Origin: CAYMND01 sp964465065
GTDB taxonomy: Bacteria; Acidobacteriota; Aminicenantia; UBA2199
Length of the DNA stretch: 31,942 bases
Assembly (NCBI GenBank): GCA_964465065.1
Contig: CAYXHZ010000036.1
Coordinates: 1 to 31,942 of the forward strand
Direction of reading: 5' to 3'
The notes under the pieces are model-generated. The model was not told where the DNA came from and did no database searches. It saw only the letters and a list, made by a program, of their open reading frames with translations. The position numbers and the translations under genes are program-made. Below, one piece after another: positions 1-7,642 of the stretch. Within the stretch, counting starts at the first letter, position 1; each line of letters opens with the position of its first letter.

Positions 1-3
1 CCC

Positions 4-32
4 TTGACAACGGTTTTCGGCCATGTTATTAA
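4..32 (+). promoter_or_regulatory. sigma-70 promoter of the sugar operon
   Basis: A perfect -35 TTGACA (4-9) is followed after 17 bases by TATTAA (27-32, four of six matches to TATAAT). The predicted start is near 39, giving a leader of about 36 bases with AGGAGG at 63-68 before the ATG at 75. It would drive the symporter-araB-araD-isomerase-HAD operon. Confidence 0.7.
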
Positions 33-37
33 GAAAA

Positions 38-51
38 TGTTAACGTTAACA
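38..51. promoter_or_regulatory. LacI/GalR-family-type operator palindrome
   Basis: TGTTAACGTTAACA is a perfect 14-base palindrome centred on CG. This is the form typical of LacI/GalR/CcpA-family operators (TGTAAnCGnTTACA-like). It sits on the predicted transcription start of the sugar operon, a good position for repression. The regulator gene is not in the window, so the assignment to the family is inferred from the motif only. Confidence 0.6.
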
Positions 52-74
52 CACTCGTAAACAGGAGGCGACTC

Positions 75-1826
75 ATGTCTGTACTGAACCCCATGGACTG
101 GCTGATCATCCTGCTGTATTTCGCCGTCATCGCCGGGCTCGCCGGGTACGTCACCCGCAAAAGCAAGGAAACCTCGGATGATTATTTCCTGGCCGGTCGC
201 AACCTGGGCTGGTTCACCATCGGCGCCTCCATCTTCGCCTCCAACATCGGCTCGGAACATCTGGTCGGCCTGGCCGGATCGGGCGCCAGCGACGGCGTGG
301 CCATGGCCCATTACGAGTTGCATGCCTGGTGCCTGCTGGTGCTGGGCTGGGTGATGGCCCCCTTCTTTCTGCGTTCCAAGGTCTTCACGATGCCGGAGTT
401 CCTGGAAAAACGTTTCTCAGCGGCCTCGCGGACGGTTCTGACCGTCATTTCTCTGGTGGCCTACGTGCTGACCAAGATCGCCGTGGGCATCTTCGCCGGC
501 GGCATCGTCTTCAGCGTGCTGCTGCCGGAAGTGAAGCTTTGGGGCATGGACAGTTTCTGGGTGGGATCCATCCTGGTGGTCCTGTTCACAGGTATATACA
601 CCATCATCGGCGGGCTGCGGGCGGTAGCCTACACCGAAGCCCTGCAGACCATCGTGCTGATCATCGGTTCCCTGCTGCTGACCGTCTACGGTCTCAAGGC
701 CCTGGGCGGCTGGGACGCGCTGCGTTCCATCGTCGGCAGCGACATGTTCAACCTGTGGAAACCGCTGGTACCCGACGGGGTGGCCGCCACTTGGGCGCCC
801 GTCAAAGAAAGCGGCCGCATGGCCTGGTATTTCAACGACAATTATCCCTGGCTGGGCATGCTCTTCTGCGCCCCGATCATCGGCCTGTGGTACTGGTGCA
901 CCGATCAGTACATCGTGCAGCGGGTATTGGGCGCTCCCGACGAACGGACCGCCCGGCGCGGCTCGATCACCGCCGCCTTCATGAAACTGCTGCCGGTATT
1001 CATCTTCATCATCCCTGGCATGATCTGCCTGGCCATCGCCAAGGCTGGCATCATCCCCGAAATTCAGCAACAACTCTTCGGGGGAGGCGACACGCTGATC
1101 CGGGAGAACGCCCAGCAGGCCTTCCCGCTGCTGGTGGCCCACGTTCTGCCCGTTGGCATCCGCGGCCTGGTCGTAGCCGGCCTGCTGGCCGCCCTGATGA
1201 GTTCTCTGGCCGGAGTGTTCAACGCCTGCTCGACTCTGTTCACCATGGACATCTACATTAAACGCAATCCCCAAGCCAGTCAGAAGCGGCTGGTCTGGAT
1301 CGGCCGCCTGGCCACTGGGGTCATGGTGCTCGTGGGCTTGTTTTGGATTCCGGTCATCCGCGGCGGCCGCGGACTGTACGATTACCTCCAGGGGGTCCAG
1401 TCCTACCTGGCCCCGCCGATTTTCGTCGTGTTTTTTCTGGGCATTGCCTATAAACGCCTCAACGCCAAAGGTTGTCTGGCCGCCCTGCTCAGCGGGTTCG
1501 GTCTGGGCCTGTTCCGGCTGGCCGTCGACACCCCGGTCAAGCTGTTCCACGCTGCCTACGAACCGGGCTCCTTTCTGTGGGTTGTCAACAACATCTTTTT
1601 CCAGTATTACAGCCTGATCATATTCATCGTCTCGGCAACGGTCATGGTCGTCGTCAGCCGCATGACGGCTGCACCGGATTACGCGAAAATATCCGGTCTG
1701 ACCTACGGTACGGTCACGGCCGGTCACCGGCAAAGCACCCGCGAGAGCTGGTCGGTTATTGACCTGATCAGCTCCGCTTTGGTTCTGGTTTTGATCGTCG
1801 CCGCCTATATTTATTTCAACGGCTGA
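75..1826 (+). CDS. SSS-family sodium:solute symporter (probably sugar)
   Basis: This is a 583-residue polytopic membrane protein of the solute:sodium symporter family (SLC5/SGLT-like), which couples Na+ entry to uptake of sugars and other solutes. The N-terminus has the characteristic DDYFLAGR..LGWF..GASIFASNIGSEHLVGL stretch (about 35-65), and the family signature GGLRAVAYTEALQ lies near 176-188. Roughly 13-14 hydrophobic segments cover the chain, the usual number for the family. It starts at 75 behind AGGAGG (63-68). It is first in an operon with araB and araD, 10 bases before araB, so L-arabinose or a related pentose is the likely substrate. That specificity is inferred from context, because SSS sequence alone does not give it. 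Confidence 0.9.
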   Translation: MSVLNPMDWLIILLYFAVIAGLAGYVTRKSKETSDDYFLAGRNLGWFTIGASIFASNIGSEHLVGLAGSGASDGVAMAHYELHAWCLLVLGWVMAPFFLRSKVFTMPEFLEKRFSAASRTVLTVISLVAYVLTKIAVGIFAGGIVFSVLLPEVKLWGMDSFWVGSILVVLFTGIYTIIGGLRAVAYTEALQTIVLIIGSLLLTVYGLKALGGWDALRSIVGSDMFNLWKPLVPDGVAATWAPVKESGRMAWYFNDNYPWLGMLFCAPIIGLWYWCTDQYIVQRVLGAPDERTARRGSITAAFMKLLPVFIFIIPGMICLAIAKAGIIPEIQQQLFGGGDTLIRENAQQAFPLLVAHVLPVGIRGLVVAGLLAALMSSLAGVFNACSTLFTMDIYIKRNPQASQKRLVWIGRLATGVMVLVGLFWIPVIRGGRGLYDYLQGVQSYLAPPIFVVFFLGIAYKRLNAKGCLAALLSGFGLGLFRLAVDTPVKLFHAAYEPGSFLWVVNNIFFQYYSLIIFIVSATVMVVVSRMTAAPDYAKISGLTYGTVTAGHRQSTRESWSVIDLISSALVLVLIVAAYIYFNG

Positions 1827-1836
1827 GGAGTCCGCT

Positions 1837-3552
1837 ATGAAGCGATATTGCATCGGTATGGATTTCGGCACCAACTCCTGCCGGGCCCTGGTGGTCGACC
1901 TGGATAACGGCCGTGAACTGGCCGGTTCCGTTTTTGCCTACCCGTCCGGAGACGACGGGGTCGTCCAGGACGCGCAGAATCCCAACCTGGCCCGCCAGAA
2001 TCCGGCCGACTACCACACCGGCATCCTGTTCACTATACCCGACGCCATGCGCCGGGCCAAAGAGACCGACGACGGCTTTTCGCCGAGCGCCGTCATCGGC
2101 ATCGGCATCTGCACCACCGGCAGCAGTCCCATGCCCATCGACCAGGAAGGTATGCCCCTGTGCTTTTTACCGCAATTCGAAGGCAACCCGGACGCCATGG
2201 TCTGGTTGTGGAAGGACCATACCGCCTTCGCCGAGGCCGAAGAGATCACCAAGCTGGCCCGGGCCATGCATCCGGAATACCTGACGACCATCGGCGGCGT
2301 TTACTCCTCGGAGTGGTTCTGGAGCAAGATCCTGCGCTGTTCCAGAGTCGCCCCCGAGGTGTTCTGGTCGACGCACCGTTTCGTAGAGATCTGCGATTAC
2401 CTGCCGGCGCTGCTGTGCGGGACCACGGTCGCCGGCAAGATGCGTCACAGTGTCTGCGCTGCCGGCCACAAGGCCCTGTTCAACCCCGAATGGGGCGGAT
2501 TGCCCGAGGCCGGGTTCATGGAGAGTCTGAGCCCCGATCTGGTGAACCTGTCGCAACGGCTCTACAAGACTGCCTTTACCGCCGAGCATCCGGCCGGGAA
2601 GCTGTCGGCGACCTGGGCCCAGAAGCTGGGACTTCCCGAAGGGGTCAGCGTCGCCGTCGGTGCCTTCGACGCCCACCTGGGGGCGATCGGTGCCGGAATC
2701 GAGCCCAAGGCCCTGGTCAAGATCATCGGCACCAGCACCTGCGATATCCTGATCGCCCCCAAAGAAGGCAAGCGGCCCATCATACCCGGAATCTGCGGTA
2801 TCGTCGACGGCTCGGTCCGGGAAGGCTTCTGGGGTATCGAGGCCGGCCAGTCGGCGGTCGGCGACCTGTTTTTGTGGCTGCTCAACAACCTGGCTCCCTC
2901 CCGCTACGGCACCGGTCCCGAGGAACAATTCCGGCAGCTGGGCCAGGCGGCGGCTGAACTGGCCCCCGGCGAGTGCGGTCTGCTGGCCCTGGACTGGAAC
3001 AACGGCAACCGCACCATCCTGGTCGACGCCCGGCTCAGCGGCCTCCTGCTGGGCCAGACCCTGCACACCGAGGCCCACGAGATCTACCGTGCCCTGATCG
3101 AAGCCACCGGCTTCGGCGCCCGGACCATCATCGAGCAGCTGACAACCCACGGCCAGGTCATCGACCGAGTCGTGTGCTGCGGCGGTCTGGCCGAAAAAAA
3201 CGAATTGTTGATGCAGTGCTACGCCGACATATGCGACCGGCCGATGCTGGTGTCGCGCAGCGCGCAGACCCCGGCCCTGGGAGCTGCCATCATGGCTTCG
3301 GTCTGCGCCGGAGCGGAGGCCGGCGGTTACCGGACCGTGCAGCAGGCCTGCCAGAAAATGACCGGCAGCGCCAAAACCTATCTGCCCGATCCGCAGAACC
3401 GTCAGGTTTACGACCGTCTGTACGGAATGTACAAGACTCTTCATGACAGCTTCGGCCGCGACCCAACCGCTTCCGGACAATCCTTGTACGCCCTCATGAA
3501 AGACCTGCTGAACCTGCGCGATCAGGTCCGGGAGAAAAAGAATGGAAAATGA
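1837..3552 (+). CDS. araB: Ribulokinase
   Basis: This FGGY-family kinase would phosphorylate L-ribulose with ATP to L-ribulose 5-phosphate, the second step of bacterial L-arabinose breakdown. At 571 residues it matches AraB length. The N-terminal phosphate loop is GMDFGTNSCRAL (7-18). Several blocks are close to E. coli AraB as I remember it: a WKDHTA..AEEIT block, GG.YSSEWFW.KIL, AGHKALF..EWGGLP, the LVKIIGTSTCDILIA block, and the C-terminal GGLAEKN..MQ.YAD. The start at 1837 has GAGGAG 8 bases upstream. Its last 11 bases overlap araD, indicating translational coupling. The identification as AraB rather than another FGGY kinase is strong because araD follows directly. Confidence 0.93.
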   Translation: MKRYCIGMDFGTNSCRALVVDLDNGRELAGSVFAYPSGDDGVVQDAQNPNLARQNPADYHTGILFTIPDAMRRAKETDDGFSPSAVIGIGICTTGSSPMPIDQEGMPLCFLPQFEGNPDAMVWLWKDHTAFAEAEEITKLARAMHPEYLTTIGGVYSSEWFWSKILRCSRVAPEVFWSTHRFVEICDYLPALLCGTTVAGKMRHSVCAAGHKALFNPEWGGLPEAGFMESLSPDLVNLSQRLYKTAFTAEHPAGKLSATWAQKLGLPEGVSVAVGAFDAHLGAIGAGIEPKALVKIIGTSTCDILIAPKEGKRPIIPGICGIVDGSVREGFWGIEAGQSAVGDLFLWLLNNLAPSRYGTGPEEQFRQLGQAAAELAPGECGLLALDWNNGNRTILVDARLSGLLLGQTLHTEAHEIYRALIEATGFGARTIIEQLTTHGQVIDRVVCCGGLAEKNELLMQCYADICDRPMLVSRSAQTPALGAAIMASVCAGAEAGGYRTVQQACQKMTGSAKTYLPDPQNRQVYDRLYGMYKTLHDSFGRDPTASGQSLYALMKDLLNLRDQVREKKNGK

Positions 3553-4273
3553 CGCCTTCAGAAAGCTGAAAACCCAGGTTTTGTCAGCCAATCGGGCTCT
3601 GCCCCGTCACGGACTGGTCCAGCTGACCTGGGGTAACGCCAGCGGCAGGTTGAACCCGCACGATCTGATCGTCATCAAGCCCAGCGGCGTCGGTTTCGCC
3701 GAGCTCAGACTCGACAGCCTGGTCGTCGTCGATCTCCAGGGACATCTTGTCAGCGGAGAACTCAGACCGTCTTCGGACCTGGCCAGCCATGTGCAACTCT
3801 ACCGGAATTTCCCCGAAATCGGCGGCATCGTCCATTTCCACAGCCCGTACGCCTGCATGTTCGCCCAGGCCGGTCTTTCCATACCCTGCCTGGGCAGCAC
3901 TCATGCCGACCATTTCGCCGGTCCCGTACCGGTCACCCCGTATCCGAGCCTTGCCCAGGTGCAGACAGACTACGAGGAAAACACCGGGCGCTCCATCGTC
4001 GAACTGTTCAAAACGCTCGATCCGATGGCCGTTCCGGCTGTACTGGTCGCCGGTCATGGACCGTTCAGCTGGGGCGAAAGCCCGAAAAAGGCCCTGGAAA
4101 ACGCCATCGCCCTGGAGACGGTGGCCCGCATGGCCTTCGGAACCCTGCAGCTTAACCCCCGGGCGGAATTTCCGGAATATATCCAGAGCAAGCACTTTTT
4201 ACGGAAACACGGCCCCGACGCCTACTACGGTCAGCCGGAAGGCCTCGAACGCAAATCAGGAGAAAAACCATGA
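3542..4273 (+). CDS. araD: L-ribulose-5-phosphate 4-epimerase
   Basis: This class II aldolase/epimerase would convert L-ribulose 5-phosphate to D-xylulose 5-phosphate, which enters the pentose phosphate pathway. It has 243 residues, against about 231 for E. coli AraD. Key residues can be matched to the E. coli enzyme: metal ligands H98 and H100 (HFHS) and H172 (GHGPF), catalytic Asp D123 (THAD), and the C-terminal tyrosines 228-229 in RKHGPDAYYGQ. It overlaps araB by 11 bases and has a GGGAG sequence just upstream of its ATG. The following gene starts 4 bases before its end. The AraD call is secure over fuculose-phosphate aldolase because of the C-terminal motif and the araB neighbour. Confidence 0.95.
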   Translation: MENDAFRKLKTQVLSANRALPRHGLVQLTWGNASGRLNPHDLIVIKPSGVGFAELRLDSLVVVDLQGHLVSGELRPSSDLASHVQLYRNFPEIGGIVHFHSPYACMFAQAGLSIPCLGSTHADHFAGPVPVTPYPSLAQVQTDYEENTGRSIVELFKTLDPMAVPAVLVAGHGPFSWGESPKKALENAIALETVARMAFGTLQLNPRAEFPEYIQSKHFLRKHGPDAYYGQPEGLERKSGEKP

Positions 4274-5757
4274 ACAACATCCCCCGTCTGCATACGGCTC
4301 TGGTCACGGTCAGCCGTGACTGCTTCCCCATCGAACTGGCCCGTAAACGCCACAACGCCCTGCACGAAGAATGCCGACGCCAGGGCGTAGAGATCGACCC
4401 TATCGCGACCATCGTCGAGAACGAGCACGACGTCATCCGGGTCTGCCGGGAACTCGACGAAAAGGCTTGCAACTGCTTGGTCGTATACTTGGGCAATTTC
4501 GGACCCGAAGGGCCGTTGTCGATGCTGGCCCAGCGCTTCGACGGCACGGTGCTGCTGATCGGGGCCGCCGAGGAGAGCGCCGCCGACCTGATCGACGGCC
4601 GCGGTGACGCCTACTGCGGTATGCTCAGTGCCAGTTACAACCTGGGGCTGCGCGGGGTGCGGGTCTGCCTGCCGGAATGCCCCGTCGGCCTGCCGCATCA
4701 GCTGGCCGGATGCATTCACGATTTCCAGGAGGCCTCGCGCATCGTTCTCGGCTTGAAAAAGCTCAAGATCCTTTCCTTCGGACCGCGGCCCAGTGATTTC
4801 TACACCTGCCACGCCCCGATCAAGCCCTTGTTCGACCTGGGTGTGGAAATCTGCGAAAACAGCGAACTCGATCTGCTGGAGCTGGTCCAGGCCGAACAGG
4901 GTAAAGCCGAGATCGAGTCCATCGCCCGGGACATGGCCCGCGAACTGGGTCAGGGCAACAGCTACCCCGATCTGCTGCCCAAGCTGGCCCAGTACGAACT
5001 GGCCCTGAAAAACTACGCCGCCAAGTCCCTGGGGGACAGCTGGTTCGGCGTGTTCGCCAACAAGTGCTGGCCGGCCTTCGAACGTCAGTTCGGCCACGTA
5101 CCCTGCTTCGTCAACGCCCGTCTGGCGGCCCAGGGGATTCCGGTGGCCTGCGAAGCCGACATCTACGGCGCCCTGAGCGAATACATGCTCTACTGCGCCG
5201 CCCAGCGGCAGCCCACCCTGCTGGACATCAACAACACCGTGCCCGAAGACCTGATCCGCGACCACGCCGACAAGCTGAACGCTTATCAGGCCGAAGACCT
5301 GTGGATGGGCTTCCATTGCGGCAACACCGGTTCAGCCTGCCTGATCGAACCATGCCTCCGCTACCAGCTGATCATGCACCGTCTCATCGAACCGGGCCAG
5401 ACTCCGAACATCAGCCGTGGCACCCTCGACGGTCGGATCAAGCCCGGAGCGATGACCATGTTCCGCCTGCAGAGCACTGCCGAAGGCCGGCTGAAAAGCT
5501 ATATCGCCCAGGGGGATGTCCTGGATATCCCCCCCCAGTCTTTCGGCGGCATCGGGGTCATGGCCGTCCGCAACATGCGCCGTTTCTACCGCCATGTGCT
5601 GCTGGAAGAACGCTTCCCGCACCACACCGCCCTGGGCTTCGGCCATCTCGGCAGGCCGCTGTTCTCCGCCCTGACCATGCTGGGTATCCAGGACCGCTGG
5701 ACCAATCTGCCATCGGGCTCGCACTATCCGTCAGAAAATCCGTACGCCGATGCCTGA
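4270..5757 (+). CDS. L-fucose/L-arabinose isomerase superfamily protein
   Basis: A 495-residue cytosolic protein that looks like a member of the L-fucose/L-arabinose isomerase superfamily, but not the classical AraA family; none of the usual AraA N-terminal features are present. Metal-ligand candidates include E153-D155 (CEADIYGALSEYM) and D183 (LLDINN). H326 in the FHCGNTG block is a further candidate. Given araB and araD directly upstream (4-base overlap with araD), it most likely supplies the missing L-arabinose to L-ribulose step as a non-orthologous replacement of AraA. L-fucose, D-arabinose or L-rhamnose-type substrates cannot be excluded. GGAG about 10 bases upstream supports the ATG at 4270. 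It overlaps the next gene by 8 bases. The residue positions quoted for the ligand candidates are approximate. Confidence 0.8.
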   Translation: MNNIPRLHTALVTVSRDCFPIELARKRHNALHEECRRQGVEIDPIATIVENEHDVIRVCRELDEKACNCLVVYLGNFGPEGPLSMLAQRFDGTVLLIGAAEESAADLIDGRGDAYCGMLSASYNLGLRGVRVCLPECPVGLPHQLAGCIHDFQEASRIVLGLKKLKILSFGPRPSDFYTCHAPIKPLFDLGVEICENSELDLLELVQAEQGKAEIESIARDMARELGQGNSYPDLLPKLAQYELALKNYAAKSLGDSWFGVFANKCWPAFERQFGHVPCFVNARLAAQGIPVACEADIYGALSEYMLYCAAQRQPTLLDINNTVPEDLIRDHADKLNAYQAEDLWMGFHCGNTGSACLIEPCLRYQLIMHRLIEPGQTPNISRGTLDGRIKPGAMTMFRLQSTAEGRLKSYIAQGDVLDIPPQSFGGIGVMAVRNMRRFYRHVLLEERFPHHTALGFGHLGRPLFSALTMLGIQDRWTNLPSGSHYPSENPYADA

Positions 5758-6355
5758 ACAGACAAGATTGACAGTTCCCGACTTTATATTGGGCCTGATC
5801 TTCGACTGCGACGGCACCCTGGCCGATTCGATGGCGCAGCACCTGGAGTCCTGGAAACAGGCTCTGGCGAAGTTCTCGGCCCCCTTCGACCAGGAATTCC
5901 TGGTATCCCTGAACGGTATGCCATCCCAGGACATCGTCGAACGTTACAACCTTTTGCACGGCACGAAACTGGACGCCCGGGCCGTGGTGGCCGAGAAACA
6001 CCGCCATTTCATGACCGGCCTGGACCGCATCCGTCCCATCGAGCCCGTCGTCCGCCTGGTCCGGGAAAATGTCGGCAAACGGCCGATGGCCGTCGTTTCC
6101 GGCAGCGTTCGCGCCGTTGTGCTGGGTTCGCTGGAGCGTCTGGGTATTGCCCGCTGCTTTCAAACCGTATTGACCGCTGACGATTCATACCCTCCTAAAC
6201 CCGCGCCGGACCTCTTCGTGGAGGCGGCGCGGCGCCTTGGGCTTCCCTGCGATCGCTGCCTGGTATTCGAGGACGGCGAGCTGGGAATCCGCGGGGCGCG
6301 CCTGGCCGGCATGCAGGCCATCGACGTCAGCCCCTGGGCGAAACCCGAATTGTGA
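5750..6355 (+). CDS. HAD-superfamily phosphatase (beta-phosphoglucomutase-like, subfamily IA)
   Basis: This 201-residue HAD hydrolase would remove phosphate from a small sugar phosphate or isomerise it. All four HAD motifs are visible: D19-x-D21-G-T (IFDCDGTLADS), motif II Ser117 (VVSGS), motif III Lys150 (PPKPAPDLF) and motif IV E174-D175 (VFEDGELGIRGARLAGM). The helical cap between motifs I and II is of the C1 type. The ATG at 5750 lies inside the end of the isomerase gene (8-base overlap), so it belongs to the sugar operon. B. subtilis also carries a HAD phosphatase (AraL) in its arabinose operon, but AraL has a C2 cap, so any parallel is functional and not orthologous. Confidence 0.88.
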   Translation: MPEQTRLTVPDFILGLIFDCDGTLADSMAQHLESWKQALAKFSAPFDQEFLVSLNGMPSQDIVERYNLLHGTKLDARAVVAEKHRHFMTGLDRIRPIEPVVRLVRENVGKRPMAVVSGSVRAVVLGSLERLGIARCFQTVLTADDSYPPKPAPDLFVEAARRLGLPCDRCLVFEDGELGIRGARLAGMQAIDVSPWAKPEL

Positions 6356-6373
6356 GATTGTAAGGAGATCACC

Positions 6374-6712
6374 ATGGCCACCGATCCGGACTATGCCGAT
6401 TACATCGTGGAACAGCTGCAGGCGGCGGGAGCTGTCCGCAGCCGCAAGATGTTCGGTGAATACGCCGTCTACCTCGACGACAAGGTCGTAGCCCTGATCT
6501 GCGACAACCAGCTGTTCGTCAAGCCCAGCGACGCCGGCCGCGCTTTCATCGGCGAGGTGGAACCGGCCCCGCCCTACCCCGGGGCCAAACCGCACTATCT
6601 CATCGACGATCGGCTGGAGGACGGCGACTGGCTGAGCGAACTGATCCGCCGCACCGCCGCCGAACTGCCGGTCCCTAAGCCGAAAAAAAAGAAAACAGGC
6701 CAGAAAATTTAA
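6374..6712 (+). CDS. TfoX N-terminal-domain protein
   Basis: A 112-residue protein made almost only of the TfoX N-terminal domain: RKMFGEYAVYLDDKVVALICDNQLFVKPS (about 25-53), then the PYPGAKPHYLIDD block near 72-85, and a lysine-rich tail ending KPKKKKTGQKI. Stand-alone copies of this domain are common in bacteria and mostly uncharacterised; the name comes from the Haemophilus/Vibrio competence regulator, which also has a second domain absent here. A good Shine-Dalgarno (AAGGAG, 6361-6366) lies 7 bases before the ATG. It starts 18 bases after the HAD gene and may be read through from the sugar operon. Its stop overlaps the convergent lipoprotein gene by 4 bases. Confidence 0.85.
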   Translation: MATDPDYADYIVEQLQAAGAVRSRKMFGEYAVYLDDKVVALICDNQLFVKPSDAGRAFIGEVEPAPPYPGAKPHYLIDDRLEDGDWLSELIRRTAAELPVPKPKKKKTGQKI

Positions 6713-7566
6713 GGAAGCGCCGGGTCCACAACCAGCTTGCCGTTCTGGATGCCACCGGTTTTTTCCAGTGTGTAACCGGCCGCCTGCAACAGTTCGATCG
6801 CTTTTTCCTTGGTTATATCGCCGTTATCGGCAAAATTGATCGTCTTGAAGTCCGGACCGCTGGCGCCTTTGGCGACGACGAAATCGTAGCGGCCGGGTCC
6901 GTTGTGCAGAAAGATCACCTGGTCGGAGTTCTCGGCATCGCCGCGGCTGTTCAGGGTGCTGCCGCTGAAATCCAGACAGGCCATGCTGCCGTCGGCGAAG
7001 CGTTTGAATTCGCAATAGCTCCGTTTGATCATCTTGCCGTCGCGATGGGTAGTGACCTCCGAGCGGTAATAGCCGGCCCCTAGGTCCAGAAAGCCGCTGT
7101 TCACGCTGCGGTCGCCGGCCTTGGCGCCGGGGCCGAAGCCGTCCTTCTCCAGGGTGTCGTCGTAACCGAAATTGATCAGCCGGCCCTTTTTTTCAACGAA
7201 ACCCGGAAAACCGGCCAGCATCAGTTTGCCCTCGAAACGGCCGTCCTGGTTGTTGAGGTTGAGCATGTCGTACTGCACGCTGAGGGCGAAAGTCAGCTGC
7301 GGAGTCACCAGGGCCATGATCGGCATACCCTCGTAGGCGTTGATGAGCGCCTCGTTCTGATTGTACAGTCCGGTCCAGGCGTTGGAAAAATCGCTGATTT
7401 TGTTGAACTCGGCCGTGTTCTGCGCCTGAACCGGCACGGTCTCCGCTTCAGCCGCCGCAACCGGAGTCGCAGCCGTATCCTCAGGCTGAGCCGCTTTGTC
7501 GCCGGCGCAGGCGATGAAGATCAAGGGCAATGATAAAAACAGAAAAAGAACAATGGTTTTCTTCAT
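6709..7566 (-). CDS. Hypothetical lipoprotein
   Basis: A 285-residue protein that I do not recognise. The N-terminus is a lipoprotein signal: Lys-rich start, hydrophobic core, then FIAC with the acceptor Cys at 20, followed by a flexible Ala/Glu/Pro-rich linker to about residue 50. The rest looks like a globular, mostly beta domain with no catalytic motif that I can name. GGAG lies about 8 bases upstream of the ATG, and a TTGACA-N17-TACAAA promoter precedes it. The gene is convergent with and overlaps the TfoX-domain gene. Location at the inner or outer membrane facing the periplasm is inferred from the signal. Confidence 0.8.
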   Translation of the reverse strand: MKKTIVLFLFLSLPLIFIACAGDKAAQPEDTAATPVAAAEAETVPVQAQNTAEFNKISDFSNAWTGLYNQNEALINAYEGMPIMALVTPQLTFALSVQYDMLNLNNQDGRFEGKLMLAGFPGFVEKKGRLINFGYDDTLEKDGFGPGAKAGDRSVNSGFLDLGAGYYRSEVTTHRDGKMIKRSYCEFKRFADGSMACLDFSGSTLNSRGDAENSDQVIFLHNGPGRYDFVVAKGASGPDFKTINFADNGDITKEKAIELLQAAGYTLEKTGGIQNGKLVVDPALP

Positions 7567-7613
7567 TTGAAACGCTCCTAACTAAATCGATTCCGTCTAT
7601 TCGATATACACTG

Positions 7614-7642
7614 TTTGTACATAATATCGCATGGCATGTCAA
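7614..7642 (-). promoter_or_regulatory. Promoter of the lipoprotein gene
   Basis: On the minus strand TTGACA (7637-7642) and TACAAA (7614-7619) are separated by 17 bases. The -35 begins immediately after the stop codon of the upstream SDF symporter gene, so the lipoprotein can be transcribed independently. Confidence 0.5.

Noticed and set aside
417..1874. Long minus-strand open frame (485 residues) opposite the symporter gene
   Set aside because: Rich in Gln, Asp, Gly and His with no family pattern; it is the antisense of a GC-rich coding sequence and has no ribosome-binding site. Similar shadows lie opposite araB, the isomerase, flgI, flgK and others.
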